A stretch of 64,000 nt of DNA, from positions 868,001-932,000 of the forward strand of contig JABSSW010000007.1 of the NCBI GenBank assembly GCA_018902385.1, in the 5' to 3' direction. The notes under the pieces were generated by a model. The model did no database searches and was not told where the DNA came from. It worked only from the letters and a program-made list of their open reading frames with translations. Within the stretch, counting starts at the first letter, position 1. Every line of letters begins with the position of its first letter. Below are positions 31,408-44,580 of this stretch, piece by piece. The translations under genes were made by a program, and so were the position numbers. Source of the DNA: Physcia stellaris (taxonomy: Eukaryota; Ascomycota; Lecanoromycetes; Caliciales; Physciaceae).

Positions 31408-31961
31408 TCAATAGTGAGACTTTGAGGCGTAGTCATGACTCTGAAATTGTCTTCGAAGCCGACGATGCTTTCTCACGTACTCGGAAAGAAGTGGGTGCAC
31501 TGGATGGAGAGCACAAACCCGGCGATATGCCGTTGCAGCTCTGTAGTCGATGACTGCGTCTGTTAAGGGGACGATGGTCAACCCGTTAGCTGTCATTTGA
31601 CGCAGGCACAAATCGGTGATGCTATTGTTGTAGGTGTAGACTGTAGTACGAATCTGCTACGAAGTAGCGAAGATGAAGAAGTAGTAAATGCGCCAAGCCG
31701 GCTAGCACCGGCCAATTAGAGTACATAGATCGTGAGAAAAGCGGATTAGCAGCACGTGGTCTGAACAAATGACGTAATGCCTTTAAGGATAGTCCCATCG
31801 CAGGTCTCAAGATGATGCTTTATGAACAGCCAATTATCATGCCAAATAGGATTAACCTTAGTAACCCTAGCCTTCGTTGCCCGGCCCATTTTGCACTCCT
31901 TCCGGCCATCATCAACATCGTAACCAAGAAACACAATATTACCATCCCCATCTAATCCCAT
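31408..31961 (-). CDS. Probable spliced hypothetical gene
   Basis: Two coding-like segments lie on the minus strand. The first, 31,750-31,961, starts MGLDGDGNIVFLGYDVDDGR and contains RATKARVTKVNPIWHDNW and GTILKGITSFV. The second, 31,408 to about 31,655, opens at an acceptor-like TAG/CAG and runs through LCLRQMTANGLTIVPLTDAV to a stop, with a basic segment RKHRRLRRQF. The intron between them should span roughly 31,655-31,760, but the donor is ambiguous, so the exact join is not claimed. Family and function are not recognised. Confidence 0.4.
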
Positions 31962-32036
31962 CTTCTCTCCCCATCCACCCTATTCCCCCCCACTCCTCTT
32001 CCCTCCTCTCCCCTCCCCTCCACTCTTCTCTCCCCC

Positions 32037-32366
32037 TCACATCACCCAACAACCCAAACATCTCCCTTTCGCATCCACATCTCCAATCATACTCCTAGTT
32101 TCTAAACGAGATACAGCTTTCCGCACTACTGACCACAGCCTTGTCCTAGCGCTGCGAGAACGTGGGGTTCTTGAGTCGGAGATTGGGTGGGTCCATCTGA
32201 GGATTTGAGAGATGGGTTTGGAGGGAAAGTGGGAGAAGAGGGGGGAAAGAGTTGGGAAGACGTTGAAAAGGGAGGGGAGGAGATGAGGAGATGGGAATTG
32301 GATAATTTGAGATTTGATAGAAATTGAGACAGTGATAGACTGCCCTTCAAAGCTAGAGGGAGCCAA
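32037..32366 (-). CDS. Weak hypothetical ORF
   Basis: A 109-codon frame directly upstream of the spliced hypothetical gene. The Pro/Ser/Phe-rich first half reads like the complement of a purine-rich leader, while the last 35 codons (LWSVVRKAVSRLETRS) look more protein-like. It could be an upstream exon of the next gene or chance. Confidence 0.2.
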   Translation of the reverse strand: MAPSSFEGQSITVSISIKSQIIQFPSPHLLPSLFNVFPTLSPLFSHFPSKPISQILRWTHPISDSRTPRSRSARTRLWSVVRKAVSRLETRSMIGDVDAKGRCLGCWVM

Positions 32367-32583
32367 AAAGAATTTTTTTGAAAAAGAGTTCAGATAATGT
32401 TATAGTGAGTAAATATAAGCAATCGCTGTACGTGCTCTGCACTAACCAGTCATTCTGCGCTCGAAGCAACAGAGTCATGCGTGCGGTCTAAAAGAATAGG
32501 TACGTCGGAGCCACCATCATCTTTGTCGTAATAATTTCCCGATCCATCTTCGTCTCATCCCCACCAGCATGAAATCTCTCATC

Positions 32584-35055
32584 TCACTTCATCTCCGCCC
32601 TCTCCTCAGCTCTGCCTGCATCTCCCTTGCCACCCATGAAGGGGAGAGAACTCTTCATCTCGCCCATATTCGGGAATTTAGATGGGAGGCCCGGGGTATA
32701 CTTGCTAAGCAGCCCCTGCTCCGTCTTCTGTCTAACCTCCTCCTCCATCTTATGTGCTTCCTCTTCTGCTTTTTTCTCATCCTGCGCTTTCTCCTCATCG
32801 CTCTTCTTGACCGTCTTAGGCTTCCCATCAGCCCCATATACGACCTTCTCGCCCGCGCTGTACGCTTGATCCAATAGTTTCCTATGCTCTTCCTCCTCAT
32901 CCATCTTCTTCAACGTCTCGCGCTCCTTCTCTACCTGCTCCAAATCGAGATCCTCGAAGCCGATCTGTGCCAGGATGGCTCCCACAAGGTAGCGGTATCG
33001 AAGATGTCCACTGACCGTTTCACTTACATCCACATTCTCGACCCCTGGCAGTCCTTCGATCTTTTGAAGACCGGCAACACCGAGCTGGACGCTGGAGGTA
33101 CGGTACAAGAAGCCGAGGACGTAGTCATTGGCGCTGAAAACATTGACGACTCTTCCAGCAACCACACTGCGGATTTCCCTCCAATCACTCGTACTCGCGG
33201 GGGCAGGTGCGCCCATCAGCACAACGCTCTCCACCAAGCCAAACGCTCTTCTCTTCGCTAGGCTCATTAAACAGGAATAAATGACGCGCGCACCGAGCGA
33301 GTAGCCGACCAAAGTGACAGGCCGCTCGCCCTGCGCTTTGTTGATCAAAGCATCAGCAAGCACCTCCCCAGCCTTATCAGCCCTGATCTTCGCGACACTG
33401 AATGGATTATCTACCACCCGTGACACCTTCAATAATGCCAAGGGCCACAGCGCCATTGATAATTGCGCAAAGACGGTATGTTTAATAACCTCGCTCTTCG
33501 CATAGCCCCAAGCCGCTGAAGAGACCATCGTCGTCATACTATTCCCCAGATTTAGTAAAGCTTCAAGTTCCCATCGCAAGGCGAAGTTTTCGGAACCAGA
33601 GCCAAGGACGCGCCATGGGGTTAGGATCTCGGGCTTTGAGGTCAGCCAACCTGAGATACCGATTGTGACGCGCAAGCGGCGGGAGGAGGGGTCGTCGACT
33701 GCGGCTTTTTCGGCTCCCTTTAGGGGTTTGCCATCGAGAGATTTGCGGCCGCCGGGATGGTGGAGGACATCATCTTCGGGTTGAGAGAGGGGGTTTGAAA
33801 TAGCTGTGGGTTTGCTATGGTCACCGTGGTGCTTCTCGCCCTCGGTAAGCTGCTTTTTCGATGTTTCGCTGGCTTTAGCGTCCAGATCTTTGAGGCCTTC
33901 AGGAATTGGTAGGAAGGCGAAATCAGACACTTCGCGCGCATAATTGTCCATCATCTCGCCGGTCATTTTGCCGCCGTAGGCACCGAAGAGACCGCCAACT
34001 ATAAGCGTGCTGCCTGCTACACTGCCAAGGTAGCCTGCTGCTGCAGTAGCACCCAGACCAAGCCCACCCATAACGCTACCGACGCCTGCTGCTACAAGTG
34101 GGGCAGCGAGTCCGCCTGTGACACCGATGACTGCTGCACCGGCAACGGAGGCGAGGCCGACTTTCCATTTTCGAGAGGTCTTGTTTTCGTCGGCTTTCTT
34201 TTGGGTTTCGGTATCGCCCGACATTTGCTTTGCGGCTTCGAGAAGTCCTTTGGCTACTTTTTCTTCGTCTTCGGTGAGGGTTTTGAGGGGGAGGTGGAAG
34301 GAGGATGTCATGTAGAGAAGGAGGACACGGGATAGGGCGGTGTAGTGCTCTAGGGAAAGGAGAAGTAGGAGGGTTGAATGGAGGATTAGTATTTTCTTAG
34401 GCTCGTCCATGTCGGCGAGAGGTGTAGCAATTGGAGGGAAGAGACTTGATAGCTTGTCTTCAGCAGCGCTTTTAATAGACTTAGTTGGATCAGAGGGTGA
34501 TGGATTGATCTTGGTATCGGACGGTGAGTGTACGGTATTGTCAGGTGCAGAAGCTTGCTGAAGGTGCGACGAGGCCTCTTCTTTGGAGTTTACAATGGAG
34601 CCAACGCGCTGTATAACATGTAATCTCCATTGGTCGATAAACTTCAGCGACTCTTTCTTCATTTCCTGCGTTTTCTCGTTGCTGAGCTCTTTCCGCTGCT
34701 GCTCCCTAAATTTACGCTCTTTGTCGAGCTGAGCGACATCGCTGGTAGCAGGATCAACATCAGGATTCATGATTTTCTCATCTTCGGATCTTAGATCTTT
34801 CGGAGGGTCTGATTTCGGAGCAGGTCCAGCCTAAATATGTCAGTATGGGGTTGCGGAGTTGAGTGAAGTTGATCGACTGACCGAGGCGTCAAAGTTGGAT
34901 TCGATAGTCTTGCGCATGGCAGCCGTAATGCTCGCAATGAACAGTGTGAGCTCGCCCCGTTGATTCTCATCAAGTATACTCGTGAGAGACTCCTCCTCCT
35001 CGGCGCTGTGCTTCTGGCCCTCCTCGTGGGAGGACCAGGGCATTTTCTTGAACAT
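32584..35055 (-). CDS. DUF726 alpha/beta-hydrolase (TMCO4/Mil1 family)
   Basis: Exons 34,882-35,055 and 32,584-34,830 join at phase 0 over a 51-nt intron to 806 residues. The start is MFKKMPWSSHEE. An in-frame ATG 29 codons upstream at 35,142 is possible but its extension looks non-coding. An N-terminal helical region is followed by a Gly/Ala-rich double hydrophobic segment (about residues 280-345), the family's membrane stretch. The hydrolase core has the nucleophile elbow VTLVGYSLGARV near residue 565 and FSANDYVLGFLYR later. The C-terminal 120 residues are charged coiled coil. Human TMCO4 and yeast Mil1 belong to this family. Yeast Mil1 binds the AP-1 adaptor. The catalytic substrate is unknown. 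It is the last host gene before the repeat block. Confidence 0.85.
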
Positions 35056-35689
35056 GTTGGTTGGTGAGTGTAGTCCTCTGGCGTTCAATTGACAGAACTG
35101 TCTAGTAGGAAGCCGGGATTGACTTTTGTCAGGGTACTTCACGAGGCGATAAACCTGAGGTAGTAATAATACTTATCGGAACGACCAGGTGGTCAATCCT
35201 TAAAGATGTTGGCACGCGAGGCACGGTTGGTCCTTCGCAACTCCGATAAGATATTCTACGTCATAATTCTGGGCCTTATCAGCACGTGATAATGTATGAA
35301 GCCCTAAGCTTGGAGTTAGCCGAATAGACAAACTTCCCGTTTTTTCGTCTTCTGTTTCCATCCACTTCAGACTTCCAGAGCTACTTACACTGAAGAATTA
35401 TTTACCATCTCTAGGACGTTAAAACTCGTGTCTTCGGAGTATGCTAACAAAACTAGTAATCGTGAATCTGTTGAAGTAAACTCACCATCAAAGATAATGT
35501 CAAGACGTTATATTGTTATAAACTAGAATGCAAACTTTGTACAATAATTCACATTCATCACATGTACGATAGATAGTATTATCATGAATAAAATGCATGT
35601 TGCATTTACATATTTACAACAAATTATGAATTCGGCAATGTTTGTCAGATATCATTCGAATCGATTCATACTATTTTACAACGTTCAAA
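35056..35689. other. Transition from gene-bearing to AT-rich mutated DNA
   Basis: The first 300 bases look like a normal promoter. From about 35,450 CC and GG disappear, and from about 35,690 CT and AG disappear too. No element end is clear inside the stretch. Confidence 0.5.
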
Positions 35690-38600
35690 CGTTGATTTCA
35701 TGCATCGATCGAAAAATTTTTGATTGATTAAACGACGATCAAATTCGAAAACATCAAATTGAATTCACAACGAATTTATCGTCATTTAGTGTCGTCAATA
35801 AAATGCATATTGTTTATTTTAACGATCGTCATTTAGTTTTTCAAAAATTCAAAAAATCAATATCGACGTCGATCGATAAAAACGTCATTTATCGTTCAAA
35901 CGAACGTCAAATTCGAACGCACGATCGATCATTCGATTTCGATGAAAACGTTTTCAAAAAACACGAAATTTCACATACACGATTCGATGATTCAATGAAT
36001 TCGTCATTGTTTCGAATTGATGTTTCGAATTCATTTGTTACGAAATGAAAAAAAAAAAACAAATACGACATGAAATTCACACGTTTTACACGATTTCACG
36101 AATCACATACGTTTTATTTTTTTTTTTTTTCATTTATACGATTCAAATTTTCAAATTCAAATATCACAATGATTACGTCAAATATCATTCACAATTTTGT
36201 CGTTTTCATTTCAAAATCAAAACAATATTTCAATTGAAAAATCGACGTCAAAAACGATTTTCGAATCAATCATGTTAAATAAACAATCAATTTATCAATA
36301 AAATCAATGTTTATCGTCGAATTTTTACACAACAAAAATATCGATTAAAATTTCATCGATACAAAAACGAAAATCAAATTCACGAATTTCATCATCGTCG
36401 TCGAAAAACACGAACGAAATTTGAATAAAATTTTTTTTATTTGTTCAATGCAATGAACGTCAATTATTGTTTTTTTATCATTGTCATAACGAATTCAACA
36501 TCATTGATTTATTGAACAAAAATAGCAAAACGTTTCAAAAAAAATATTTTCGTTTTTTTCGTCGATATCATTTTCGATTTCATTGATCGATTTGTTATTT
36601 TAGCGAACGTCGAATTTTACATCAAAGTCGTTGAATCATTACACAATCAACTGATCATCGAAAACGCTGACTCGAAACTCACTGTCGACGTATTCTGTCA
36701 GAATATTCTGCTGTTCAAAATGCACAAATTAACTCATCTCAATTATTTCGTGACTCGTCAACGTGACGAGTGAATTTTCGAAAACACAAATCTCATCGAA
36801 ATCGAAATTCTTTTTCTGAATTTCGTTAAAATCATCATCGATACGATAACAAAATCAAATTCAATTGCATTAATCGTTAATCGTTTCGAAAAATTTAAAC
36901 GTATTCGTTTCAATACATCAAAATTTGAATACATCGATTTTTTTACATCAATCAAAAATGTATAAACAACGATTTCATCAAACATGATTTTGAAAAATGT
37001 TATTATAATCATTCAAAAACGCTTTCAAAAATGAATTGATAAAAACATGTTTGATCATTCATACGACAAAACTTTGAAAAAAATTCAAAATTTACAATAA
37101 CAATCAACGTCGTTGATTGAATTTTGAAAACAAATTTTGTTCATTAATCATTCAATCAACGATATGTTGTGATACACAAATTCGAACGTCAATATTCACG
37201 TGTGCAAAAATCGAAATTTGATACATTTTTTCATGTTTCACATCGAACATGTTGTAATTGCAAACAAAATTCGTTTCATTGTTGAAAAAAAAATCAAATT
37301 ATTGCTCGTTTTTTTTTACAACAATGCAAATGATCAATTCATTGATTTGTTAATTTTTTACATGTCAGATTCGTCAACAAATTTGTTGTCAATATCAACA
37401 TTCGAAAAACAAAACGTTTATTGAAATATTGAAAATTACATTTTCAAACATCAAAGCAAATCAATCGAATATGTTTTTTTTGCAAAACAACGAATTATAC
37501 GTTTTGAAATTGCAATTACATCAAATGATTGCATTGTCAACAACATCATCATTGTCGTTTATCGTATGACATCGAAATTTGAATCACATGAATTTTTTTA
37601 TTTCGTCAATATTTAAAAAAATTGAATCATTTTTATCAAAACGATTGCAAAAATAATCATTGCGATGTTTGCAAACTAATCAAAACAAAAAAATCGAATA
37701 AAAAGAATATTCATCATGTCGAAAAAACGTTTCATATTATTCACATTGATTTAATATCAATAACGATCGAAAATTTTGAAAATGAACGTTATTACATCAA
37801 TATCATCGATGACAAATCACGTTGAACGAAAATATACATCGTCAAAAACAAACACGAATGATTACAATGTTTTATTAAATACATCAATTGAATCAAACGT
37901 CAATTCGATGTTGACGTCAAAATCGTACGTACAAATTATGACAACGAATTTCGCAACACGCAATCAATTAAGTATTTTGACAATCAAAACATTGAATTCA
38001 ATTCAATTTCAACAAATGCTCAAAACGTCAATGATGTAATCGAAACACATCAACGCATTTTCATCATTATAATCAAAACAACGTTATTGACGAAAAACAT
38101 ATCGAATTTTTTGTAATCAAACATCACACATGCAATGACGTATATCAAAAATCGACGTTCAATTTCGTATTTTGAAAATCAATCATCGTTCGAAAATATT
38201 TACGAACAATTTTCGAAATTGACGAACATGTATTCATTCGAATCAATCGTTTACGTTGTTATCAACAAAAAAATCAAAAATCATTTGAAATCGAATGTCG
38301 AAAAAAATTTTCATCGAATATGACGATGACATCATTTATCGAATTTACATATCGATTAGTCAAAAAATCGAACGCGTCAAAAATTTCGATATTTATAATC
38401 ACAAATCAACATCAAAATTGACATTGAATTGAATGAAAATCTTATCGAATCAATTGTTGATTTAACAATGATAAATTTTTTGTTATTCACATTGAATTCA
38501 TTGCAAAAACAAAAAATTCAATTTTAAATTTTTCAAAACATTGAAATTCGATCACATATCAAAATCAAATTTTCAAATATCATTATACAAAAATCAATGA

Positions 38601-39621
38601 CGTCACAACAACAACAAAATTTCAAAAAATTTCACAAAATACGTTACAATGCGCTCAAACAAAAAAACAATTCGAATAAATTTTTTTATGAATTTTATCG
38701 TTTACAATGTCATAATTTTTGTCAATTTCACGATGTTTCATTTAACAATACGTGAATTGCTCGCGAATTGAAATTCAAATTCAAATGATTTAATCGTTTT
38801 GTTCGACAACATTGTTGATTTTCAATCAATTTCAATTGCAAACGTTGAATTTGATACAATCAATTTCGTTTTATTGTTGATCGATTACGTCGAAAACATC
38901 GACGTTTTCTCGTTTGAAAAATTCATAACAATGTTGACGATTGACGAGAAAAATCAAATAATTACAACGACGTTGCACGAAATTTTCACTTTTCACAATG
39001 ATTAAAAACAATGCAAAAAAAAAAATCTCGACTTTTTATCGAAAAATCACATTTGAAATTTAATAAATTTTACGTTCGATGAAAAAATCGTTGAACGATA
39101 AATGAATTTACAAACTCAAACGCAATGTCGCTGACGTTGTAATACGATACAAAATTAAATAATGCGTCAAAGAATTTTTACAACAATACGACATTGATTT
39201 TGATTAAATTTTTGTTTTCGTCGTCAAATCAATGATTTTTCGAATTTTATTCGTCGTTGTCGTTTTTTTTTGAATCTAAAAATTGAACAAATGAACGTGA
39301 AAATTGCGTTTCTATACGAATTCATTGATTCAAACATTTACGTTAAATATTCGATTGAATGTGACAATGACAAAGTTATTTGCAAATTGAACAAAATATT
39401 GTATAATTTGAAACAATCATTCAAACTATGATATAAACGTTTGTTCGAATTTTTTTACAAAAGTTAATTTTCAATTTTTTCGACGCGAATCAAAACATAT
39501 TCGTCACGAATGTTGATTTCAAGAATTTTATCATCATTACATAAATCGATGATATATCAAAATCATTGTTTTCAATAAAATCATGACTAATAAAACAAAA
39601 ACGAAATTCAATAGCGTTTTT
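35690..39621 (+). mobile_element. Copia A, dead, left part
   Basis: Very AT-rich remnant with Copia order on the plus strand: gag-like DNA at 35.8-37.0 kb, protease region at 37.1-37.45 kb, integrase zinc-binding and core similarity at 37.62-38.33 kb (HCDVCKLIKTKK, FHIIHIDLI, INIIDDKSR) and reverse transcriptase similarity at 39.28-39.62 kb (KLNKILYNLKQS). Broken by a very large number of changes. It ends where gypsy 1 starts, so the rest was displaced or lost. Oldest layer. Confidence 0.7.
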
Positions 39622-39848
39622 TGTTACGAGCATGTTTGACAAATAAATTTGACAAATAAATAGTTGATATGATATGATCGAACAACGAATTATGTTTTAA
39701 TTTTACGTCGAAATTAGCGTGATTTGAAATTTGACGTCGCACATTGTTTGCAATTTCAACATTTTGTATTTATTTGTTTTTGCAAACTTATTGTTTTCGT
39801 CTAATTAGTCAATAATACGTTTATTCAAACACGATTCATGATATTACA
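39622..39848 (+). repeat. 5' LTR of gypsy 1
   Basis: Pairs with 48,113-48,345. TG start and ..ATTACA end. Confidence 0.75.
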
Positions 39849-42800
39849 ATAAATTTTCAATTTTTATCGCTCGTCGTGATACGCGAACGTTCAAAAATAA
39901 AATTTCAAATCGATCAAATTTTTCGTGAAAAACAAACGACGAAAAATTTTTCTGACGAAACAAACGACGAAAATCGTGTAATTACAAATCGAATTTACAC
40001 GCAAACGACGAAATTTTCGACGATAAAAAACGACGAAACGACGACGATTTTTTATTTTTTTTTTTATTTTTCGAAATAATTCGCAATTATCATGAAACAA
40101 TTTCATTCAATTCATTTCGTCAAAATTTGAATATCGACGAGATACAAAAAAACGTTGAACAAATGTTGAAAGAAATTCACGAAATCGATGAAAAATTCAC
40201 GATTCGTTACAAATTTCGTCAATTTTTTTTTATTTAAACGTTGTGTCGAATCAAAACGACGATATCACGCATTTTTTGAACATAAAAATCGTTCGTCAAT
40301 TGAAATATTGAATTCAACATTATTTCAACGATTTTTTGAACGTGTTCAACGATTTACGTATCGATCGAAACAAATATTTAATTATTTTAAAAAATTTTCA
40401 GCAATTCGTCAAGTTGTTCAAAATTCAAAAACAAAATTTTTTTGATATCGACAATATTTTTGAAAAAATACGCGACAAATTTAAAACGTTAAAAAAATGA
40501 AAAAAAACGAATTATAAATCAATTCATTGACAAACGTATCGAATACGATTTGATCAAATCGAAAAAATTCGTCGTTTTGAACGTGTTTTAATTTCGATTC
40601 AAATGAAAATTCAAACAATATCGACGATAACGAAAAAAATCTGTTGTTGACGATTCGATCGTTACAAATTTTGTCAAATTTTCGAAAAAAAAACGCACGA
40701 ACAAACATTCGAATTTCGATAAATTCACGAACGATGTGAATTTTGATTGATTTACGTGAAAAATTAACGTTCACGATAAATTCACGATCAACAATGATTG
40801 ATACGAAATTGTTCGATTCATAATCACGACAATAATCGATTGAATTAAAAAAAAACAATCAAACATATTCAATTTCGTCGATATAACAATTTGAATTATT
40901 TCGAAAATAAAATAATGATAATCAATTTTTTCGAAAACATTTATGAAAATTCAAATTATCAACGCAACGTACGTCGAAAATATCGAAATTTAATCATGTT
41001 CGACATTCAAAATTTTCAATTTTTTTATTCGAATTTTTATCGTTTGAATATTCAAATCAATTTCGATGAATTCACGTTGATAAAAAATTTGATTGACAAA
41101 TTTATCATGTCGTTGAAACAAATTTTAAACAATTCGTTTCGTCATTATTTTTTTTTTTTTTGTTCGCATGAAAAAATGACATTCAACAAATATATAACGA
41201 TTGATCAACATTCGAAAAAAAAAATTTCGAATTCGAATTCAAAAATTAATTTTCGTGATTTTCAAATCGACGTTTGTTGTTTCGATTGCAATATCGTTCG
41301 TCAAATCAATTATATCGACGTTTTTTGTCAAATTTAAAAACGATTATAAATATGATTCGATTATCGATCAATTGATTGTCACGAACAAATATTTTACGTG
41401 TAAAAAATTCGATCATATTTGAAAATTCTGTTTCAATGTCAATAAATTTCAAAAACGTTAATGACATAAATTACAAATGTATCAATTGAATTTCGATATT
41501 GATTCGAGCGAATTTGATTCGAAAAATTGACAATTCACGTCAAAAACGCGATTGATGAATGTTTAAAATTTTTTTTTATTTACGATAATAATATGTTTGA
41601 CTTTTTCATCAAACGATTTTTAATTATTATTTGTACGTTATCATTCAACGATAATAAACATAAATTAAAAATTTTAATAAACATTGATGCAATTGATTAT
41701 GCGTTCATTGATAAAAAAATCGCGCAATTTGTATGCAACATGTTGAACATGAAATTCGTATTTTTATTGAAATCGAAATCATTGATTGAATTCGACGATC
41801 GTCATGTTTTTTTTATAATTCACGCGATATATTTCAAATTGACGATAAAATTACATTTCGAATTGATCGTTTTTTTGTTAATCATTGATTTTGATAATCA
41901 TTCGATAATTTTAAAAAAATCGTGAATGAACAAACATGAAATCATATTGAACATGATTTACGATAAATTGATTTTTAAATCATTCAAATGTAATCATCAC
42001 GACAATATATTCAATCAAACGATTCAAATTCGTCGATTGAAAATTTTCAAATCAAATCGTCGATGAAACGTGTTTAATTGACGTCGCGATGCAATATTAT
42101 CGCAAAAAAATGATACAAAACACATAACGACGATGAAATTTCGATATATCATTTTGTTTCGTTTCAAAATCAAATTTTTATTTTTTATTGTTAAAAACGA
42201 ATTTGATATAATCGATTCGAAATATTTCGAATATTCAATTCATTCAAAAATCGATATCGACAACGAATCGTCAACAATCGAATCAAATAATTCAAAATTG
42301 ATATTACGATTGTTACGAAAACGACATTCGTCAAAAAAAAAAAAATTGAAAAATCAACGTAATAAATGATGAAAAACGAAAAACAACAATCAACGTTTTC
42401 GTTATTTTCAAAATTGAATTTTGACGATTCGATGAATATCGCAATGATTGATGCAATTTTTTTTTGTTTGTTGATCGATGTCAAAAATCGAAAATAAAAC
42501 GTTCAATGTTTTTTCATTACGATCAATCAAATCGATTTCGCGTTCAAAACATTACAAACGAATTTTGAATCGTTAAAAATCGTCGTTATAATCAAAAAAA
42601 TTTTAAAACACGAACAAATCAAATCGATATTCGAACGCATAATGAAAAAAATGTCAAAATATTTTCGTCATTTATCAAAAATATTTGATTTTCAAAAAAT
42701 TATCAAATTGTTTTTTTATAAATTATACGATTATAAAATCGAATTGTTGAACGATAACAATTTTTTGTTTCGCAATCGAATGTATTTTTTATTCGAATTC

Positions 42801-44298
42801 AAATTTAAAAAATTGAAAAAAAATTTGAAAAAAAATTTGCAAAAAAAATTTATCGTATTTAATCAAACGACATATGTTTTATTTGTTTTATTTGCGATTA
42901 AATTTAACGATCAATTACGTTTGTGTGTGAATTATCGTCGATTCAATCACATTACGAAACGCAATCGATATTTCATTTTTTGATTGAAAAATTTTGATCA
43001 AAATTCAAAATTGCAAATATTTGATCAAATTGAATATCATATCAATTTTCAATAAATTTCGAATAAATAAAAAAAATGAAAAATTTATCACGTTCGTCAT
43101 TTTTATAAAATCGTATAAATATCGAATATTATTTTTTGAATTAATTAATGATTTTGTTAATTGACAACATTACATAAATGATTTTTTGTTCAATTTTTTA
43201 AACGAATTTTGTTAAATTTATTTGAATGACATATTCATTTACAACAAATTCAAAAAAACATATCGTGCACGTTCGAACAATGTTGAAAAAATTCAAAAAA
43301 ATCGATTTACAAATGAATATTAAAAAATGCGAATTTTTCAAAAAAAAAAAATGATTTTTTTGAACGTTATATTTTCGATAAATGATTTTCGCATGAATTC
43401 AAAAAAAATACAAATCATAATTGATTGAACACGTTTTATCAATTTCAAAAAAATACAAATTTTCGTGAATTTCGTCAATTTTTATCGACGTTTTATTTGT
43501 GATTTCTCGAAAAAAATCAAAATTTTCATTCGAATAATCAAGAAACTCGTAAAATTCGAATGAATTACAAAAACAAAAAAAATTTTCAATTTATTCAAGA
43601 AAACGATGATCGAAATTTTCATATTTCGTTATTACGATAAAATCAAACAAATTATTTTAAAAATCGATTTTTCAAATTACGTCAATGCGAAAATGTTATC
43701 GCAATACGATGACGAAAAAATTTTACATTTTGTTGTTTTTTACAATCGAAACATGATTTCAATCGAATGCAATTACGAAATTTATAACAAAAAATTATTG
43801 ATCATTATTCGTTGTTTAAAACATTGACGTTCAAAATTCGAAAATATTGACGAATCGATCAAAATTTTTATCGATCACAAAAATTTGAAAATTTTCATAA
43901 TTTCGAAAAAATTAATTTTTCGTCAAATTCGTTGAACAAAAATTTTATCGAAATTCAATATCGTTATTCAATTTCAATCAAAAATTCAAAACGTTAAAAT
44001 AAACGTTTTGATTCGCATGTCGAATTCACGATTTAAAAACGATAACGACGAACGACATCAATATAAAAAACAAATGTTATTCATTTTCGAACGATTCGAA
44101 ATTTATGTCGTCGAATTTAACGAATCAATTTACGAACGAATTTTCGTCGTCAACAAAACAAACGACGATTACAAAACATATCGTAAAACGTTCAATCAAA
44201 AATTTATTTTCGTGAATAAAATCAATTTACGCGATTGTCAAAAAAACGATATTTTATATTACAAAAATCGATTATAAATGTTCGTCGATATTTTTTAT

Positions 44299-44580
44299 TT
44301 GTTGACAAGTAGATTCGAAGTTTTTTTAAAAAAACTTTGTTTGAATTGATATGAAAAATTTATTTTCATCAATTTGTATGCGATCAAAACTTCGCATTTC
44401 AATAATTGAAATTCAACAAATATTCAGCATCAAATTTCTTTCAAAACTTTACAATTTTGACTACATAGACGAAAATCATATCAAGTTCTTGATTGATTGC
44501 AATGTGCGAAGAAATTATTGATGTTCTTCGCCAAGATTTCTAATCCAATAAGATAGTAACTTTTTGAAGAGAAAACGATA
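44299..44580. mobile_element. 282-bp insert with 11-12-bp target duplication
   Basis: The sequence GATATTTTTTAT flanks it directly at 44,287-44,298 and 44,581-44,592, and the gypsy 1 integrase region resumes after it. The insert keeps CT and AG pairs that the surrounding DNA has lost, so it arrived later. It starts TTGTTGACAAGTAGATTCG and holds a palindrome-like AAGTTTTTTTAAAAAAACTT. It is too short to code. A duplication this long suits a Mutator-type miniature element better than an LTR, which is inference. Confidence 0.6.
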
